Below, one piece after another: positions 54,058 through 57,119 of a DNA stretch of 57,119 nucleotides (position 1 is the first letter of the stretch; the number at the start of each line of letters is the position of its first letter). The stretch lies in contig CAMLNA010000013.1 of the NCBI GenBank assembly GCA_946481025.1, positions 1-57,119 on the forward strand, written 5' to 3'. The notes beneath the pieces are model-generated. The model was not told the DNA's origin. It saw only the letters and a program-made list of their open reading frames with translations, and did no database searches. Source of the DNA: an uncultured Rivibacter sp. (GTDB lineage Bacteria; Pseudomonadota; Gammaproteobacteria; Burkholderiales; Burkholderiaceae). The position numbers were made by a program, and so were the translations under genes.

Positions 54058-56199
54058 ATGCCGACCCGTGCCCTCCTGCTGTCGCTCGCCGTCGCGACGT
54101 TCTCTCCCGCCGCCTCTGCCGCCCTCACCTCGAATGTCGTCACGACACCCCAGGTGCGCGCGGAGCTGGTGGCCCATGCTCCCGAAGGCATTGCCCCAGG
54201 CAAGCCGATGTGGCTGGGCCTGAAGCTCACACACCAGCCGCACTGGCACACCTACTGGAAGAACCCGGGCGACTCCGGCCTGCCCACCACGCTCGCCTGG
54301 ACGCTGCCGGCCGGCGTCACCGCCGGCGAGATCGACTGGCCGGCGCCCCGGCGGCTGCCGATCGGCCCGTTGATGAACCACGGCTACGAAGGCAGCGTCG
54401 TGCTGCCGGTGCCGCTGTCGGTGGCGCCGCAGTTCAACGCGGGCAAGCTCGAGGTGCAGCTGCAGGCCGACTGGCTGGTCTGCAAGGAAGTCTGCATTCC
54501 CGAGAGCGGCCGCTTCTCCTTGAGCCTGCCGGCCCAGGCCTCGGTGGCCGCCCATGCGGCCGACTTCGAGTCGGCGCTGGCGGCCCGCCCGCAGCAGCCG
54601 TCGGGCGTGACGGCGAAGGGCGAGCCGTCGGGCCAGGGCGGCCCCGCCGGCAGCCTGGTGGTGCACATCGACGGCCTGCCGGCCGCGGTGCAAGGCGCTC
54701 GCGCGGAAGTGTTCAGCGAGCTGGCGGGTGTGGTCGACCATGCGGCGCCGGTACAGCAGCAGTGGCAGGGCGGCCGCTATGAAGCGCGGCTCGCGCTGTC
54801 GCCGCAGCGCAGTGAAAGCCCGGCGCTGCTGCCGGTCGTGATGGTGTTCGGCGACGGCAAGCCCGCGCTGCGCATCGAGGCGGCGGTGCAGGGCGCCTGG
54901 CCTGCCGCGGTGCCGGCGGCGGCAGCGCCAGACCTGCAACCCTTGGCGGAGCCCGGCCTGCAGCCTGCCGCCGCCGCCCCGGCGTCGCTCGGGGCGGCGC
55001 TGCTGCTTGCCTTGCTGGGCGGCGCCTTGCTCAACCTGATGCCCTGCGTCTTTCCGGTGCTGTCGCTGAAGGTGATGGGTTTTGCACAGCATGCCGGCGA
55101 GCACCGCAAGCTCTGGTCGGGCGGGCTCGCCTACACGGCCGGCGTGGTGCTGAGCTTCGTGGCGCTGGCCGGGCTGCTGCTGGCGCTGCGGGCCGCCGGC
55201 GAACAACTCGGCTGGGGCTTCCAGCTGCAGTCGCCCGGCTTCGTGGCGGCACTGGCGCTGCTGTTCACGCTGATCGGCCTCAACCTGGCCGGCGTCTTCG
55301 AGTTGTCGACCCTGCTGCCCAGCGGGCTGGCCACGCTGCGAGCGCGCCACCCGGTGGTCGACTCCTTCCTCACCGGCGTGCTGGCCGTGGGCGTGGCCTC
55401 GCCCTGCACAGCGCCGTTCATGGGCGTGGCGCTGGGCGTGGCGCTGTCGATGCCGGCGGCGCAGGCGCTGGCGGTCTTCGCGGCGCTGGGCCTGGGCATG
55501 GCCTTGCCCTACCTGCTGGTCACCACGCTGCCGCGGGTGGCGGGCTGGCTGCCGCGGCCGGGCGCCTGGATGGTGCACTTCAAGGTGGCCATGGCCTTCC
55601 CGATGTTCGCCACCGTGGTGTGGCTGCTGTGGGTGCTGGGCCAGCAGACCAGCCTCGATGCCGCTGCCGCCTGGCTGGGCGCGCTGGTGGTGCTGGCCTT
55701 CGTCGCATGGGTGTTCGGCAATGCCGGCTTCGGGCGGACCGGCCGGCTGGGCTGGGGGGCGGTGGCGGTAGGGCTGCTCGCCGTGACGCTGAGCTGGGCG
55801 CTGCCGCAGCTGCACAGCCGCGCCATCGCCGCCCCGTCCGCCAGCAGCGCGGCCGGCGAACGCTGGCAGCCCTGGTCGCCGCAGAAGGTGGCCGAGGCCA
55901 CCGCCCAGGGACGGCCGGTGTTCGTCGACTTCACCGCCGCCTGGTGCGTGAGCTGCCAGTTCAACAAGCGCACCACGTTGTCCAACGCCAGCCTGCTGGC
56001 CGACTTCGAGCAGCGCGGCGTGGTGCTGCTGCGGGCCGACTGGACCGCGCGCGACGCCACCATCGCCGCCGAGCTGCAGCGGCTTGGCCGCAGCGGCGTG
56101 CCGGTGTATGCGCTGTACGCACCGGGAACCAACACCCCGCGACTGCTGTCGGAGATCCTTTCGGTGGACGAGGTGCGTTCGGCGCTGGCGTCCTTGTAG
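54058..56199 (+). CDS. DsbD/ScsB-type protein-disulfide reductase, 713 aa
   Basis: A membrane electron transporter carrying thiol electrons from cytoplasmic thioredoxin to the periplasm. After a signal peptide, the N-terminal domain (about 25-290) has VCKEVCIPESG (C142, C146). The membrane domain of eight helices (about 305-600) has the conserved cysteines C330 (LMPCVFPVLSLK) and C450 (ASPCTAPFMG). The C-terminal thioredoxin-like domain has WCVSCQ (C630, C633). The N-terminal block WHTYWKNPGDSGLPTTL is the ScsB/DsbD-like variant, not classical DsbD alpha. It is followed 29 bp later by an exported redoxin, its likely substrate. Confidence 0.93.
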   Translation: MPTRALLLSLAVATFSPAASAALTSNVVTTPQVRAELVAHAPEGIAPGKPMWLGLKLTHQPHWHTYWKNPGDSGLPTTLAWTLPAGVTAGEIDWPAPRRLPIGPLMNHGYEGSVVLPVPLSVAPQFNAGKLEVQLQADWLVCKEVCIPESGRFSLSLPAQASVAAHAADFESALAARPQQPSGVTAKGEPSGQGGPAGSLVVHIDGLPAAVQGARAEVFSELAGVVDHAAPVQQQWQGGRYEARLALSPQRSESPALLPVVMVFGDGKPALRIEAAVQGAWPAAVPAAAAPDLQPLAEPGLQPAAAAPASLGAALLLALLGGALLNLMPCVFPVLSLKVMGFAQHAGEHRKLWSGGLAYTAGVVLSFVALAGLLLALRAAGEQLGWGFQLQSPGFVAALALLFTLIGLNLAGVFELSTLLPSGLATLRARHPVVDSFLTGVLAVGVASPCTAPFMGVALGVALSMPAAQALAVFAALGLGMALPYLLVTTLPRVAGWLPRPGAWMVHFKVAMAFPMFATVVWLLWVLGQQTSLDAAAAWLGALVVLAFVAWVFGNAGFGRTGRLGWGAVAVGLLAVTLSWALPQLHSRAIAAPSASSAAGERWQPWSPQKVAEATAQGRPVFVDFTAAWCVSCQFNKRTTLSNASLLADFEQRGVVLLRADWTARDATIAAELQRLGRSGVPVYALYAPGTNTPRLLSEILSVDEVRSALASL

Positions 56200-56228
56200 T
56201 GGACTCGCATCAGGCAAGGAATCACAAG

Positions 56229-56843
56229 ATGAAATCGTTGCTCGCGGTGGCCGCCTTTGCCACCTGCTCCGCCGGCTTCGGCGGGGTTGCCCATGCACAG
56301 GCCATCGTCGGCCAGGCCGCTCCCGCCTTCAGCGCGCAGGACACCGCCGGCAAGACCCGCTCGCTGGCCGAGTTCAAGGGCAAGTACGTGGTGCTCGAAT
56401 GGGTCAATCCCGGCTGCCCGTACGTGCAGAAGCACTACAACGCCGCCAACATGCAGGCCACGCAGAAAGAGGCCACCGGCAAGGGCGTCGTCTGGCTCAC
56501 CGTCAACAGCACCGCCGCCGATGCCGGCGACTACAGGGCGCCGGCCGAACTGGCCGCCTGGATGAAGCAGCAGAACGCGGCACCCACCGCCACGCTGATG
56601 GACGCCGACGGCAAGGTCGGCCGTGCCTACAGCGCGCGCACCACGCCGCACATGTACGTCATCGACCCGGCCGGCAAGCTCATCTACGCCGGCGCCATCG
56701 ACAGCAAGGCCACCGCCCGGGCCGACGACATCAAGACCGCCACCAACTATGTCCGCCAGGCGCTCGGTGAAGCGCTGGGCGGCAAGCCGGTGTCGGTCGC
56801 CGTGACGCAGGCCTACGGCTGCAGCGTCAAGTACGCCAGCTGA
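56229..56843 (+). CDS. exported redoxin (AhpC/TSA-like) with single-cysteine active-site motif, 204 aa
   Basis: A periplasmic thioredoxin-fold protein with a signal peptide (SLLAVAAFATCSAGFGGVAHA). The active-site region VNPGCPYVQKHYN has one cysteine (C63), and the cis-proline block is RTTPHMYVIDP. A second conserved cysteine lies at the very end (AYGCSVKYAS, C198), so an atypical two-cysteine peroxiredoxin-like mechanism, with C63 and C198, is likely. It is the second gene of the dsbD-like operon. ATG 56229 is preceded by AAGGAA at 56216-56221. Confidence 0.9.
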   Translation: MKSLLAVAAFATCSAGFGGVAHAQAIVGQAAPAFSAQDTAGKTRSLAEFKGKYVVLEWVNPGCPYVQKHYNAANMQATQKEATGKGVVWLTVNSTAADAGDYRAPAELAAWMKQQNAAPTATLMDADGKVGRAYSARTTPHMYVIDPAGKLIYAGAIDSKATARADDIKTATNYVRQALGEALGGKPVSVAVTQAYGCSVKYAS

Positions 56844-56855
56844 GCGCGCCCCGGA

Positions 56856-57119
56856 GGCGAGGGGCCGTCACCCCCCGGCGCTGCGTCGGTCCGCCCCAAG
56901 CAAGGCCCGCCTCTCCTTGGGGGAGAGGTCGCGAGGGGGCTGTCCGGCGTACTCGCCGGACGAGGGGCCGTCACCCCGGGCCGCCGCGCCGGGCCGCTCC
57001 CAAGCAAGGCGCCCGCCTCCCCTCAGAGGAGTGTCCGGCGTACTCGCCGGACGAGGGGCCGTCACCCCGGGCCGCCGCGCCGGGCCGCTCCCAAGCAAGG
57101 CCCGCCTCCCCTTGGGGGA
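56856..57119. repeat. tandem GC-rich intergenic repeats, 91-bp period, running off the window
   Basis: After the redoxin gene the last 276 bases have no gene. Two near-identical copies of a 91-bp unit start at 56941 and 57032 (the second cut at 57119), both beginning TGTCCGGCGTACTCGCCGGA and containing CGAGGGGCCGTCACCCCGGG and CCCAAGCAAGG. A diverged copy begins near 56858 (CGAGGGGCCGTCACCCC). Each full unit contains the perfect hairpin TCCGGCG-TACT-CGCCGGA (56943-56960 and 57034-57051). A dispersed palindromic repeat family is the likely nature. Confidence 0.8.

Noticed and set aside
56856..57119. CRISPR array
   Set aside because: Repeats are 91 bp and directly adjacent, without unique spacers of constant length.

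Overview
The window (57,119 bp, very GC-rich, dense, strongly GC3-biased) reads as ordinary chromosome of a betaproteobacterium of the order Burkholderiales, most likely the Rubrivivax/Leptothrix/Piscinibacter side of it. Clade markers are PhaM (PHA granule regulator), a DUF3567 protein, general porins of the betaproteobacterial trimeric type, the proteobacterial GshA family, glnK-amtB next to gshA/gshB, and an S-adenosylhomocysteine (SAH) riboswitch. I see no tRNA, rRNA, insertion sequence, phage, CRISPR array or replication origin. The order-level assignment is inferred from protein families only.

Layout. 1-2.6 kb: 3' end of an ABC transporter solute-binding gene, a small secreted protein, a porin and a small proline-rich protein. 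2.6-6.5 kb: glcDEF glycolate oxidase operon on the minus strand. 6.6-8.4 kb: DJ-1/PfpI-type gene divergent from a LysR regulator. 8.5-13.8 kb (minus): FIST sensor protein, PhaM, TraB/GumN-like protein, second porin with a Crp/Fnr-like palindrome in its leader, FAH-family hydrolase. 13.9-20.3 kb (plus): DUF3108 protein, DUF3567 protein, a tandem AAA+ ATPase and an MHYT-GGDEF-EAL c-di-GMP enzyme. 20.3-24.9 kb: methionine synthase split into two genes, separated by an antisense OmpA-like lipoprotein gene; only the second half has an SAH riboswitch leader. 25.1-29.3 kb: DUF1800/DUF1501 exported pair and a glycine-zipper protein. 29.4-31.4 kb (minus): YifB/ComM and a PCuAC copper chaperone. 31.5-34.4 kb: nitrogen operon torF-like/glnK/amtB behind an NtrC-type palindrome and a sigma-54 promoter. 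34.5-42.5 kb: gshA, kup, benE-like, gshB, DUF805 (minus), uup. 42.5-49.2 kb: an unidentified minus-strand gene, then a MocR-type regulator divergent from a five-gene set (LysE exporter, EamA exporter, aminotransferase, PhzF-like, VOC). 49.3-53.0 kb (minus): Wzz-like and SLBB polysaccharide export proteins. 53.2-56.8 kb: AlaX-type editing protein, DsbD/ScsB-like reductase and an exported redoxin. 56.86 kb to the end: 91-bp tandem intergenic repeats running off the window.

How the genes work together. Most of the window is housekeeping metabolism: one-carbon/methionine (split metH), nitrogen sensing and ammonium uptake, glutathione synthesis, glycolate oxidation and envelope functions. The most informative regulatory structures are (i) the SAH riboswitch sitting only in front of the cobalamin half of the split methionine synthase, with three copies of a self-complementary 8-mer suggesting an expression platform, (ii) the NtrC/sigma-54 module that puts a TorF-family outer-membrane protein in the GlnK-AmtB operon, and (iii) the overlapping divergent promoters of the MocR/LysE cluster, which looks like an uncharacterised amino-compound efflux and conversion system.
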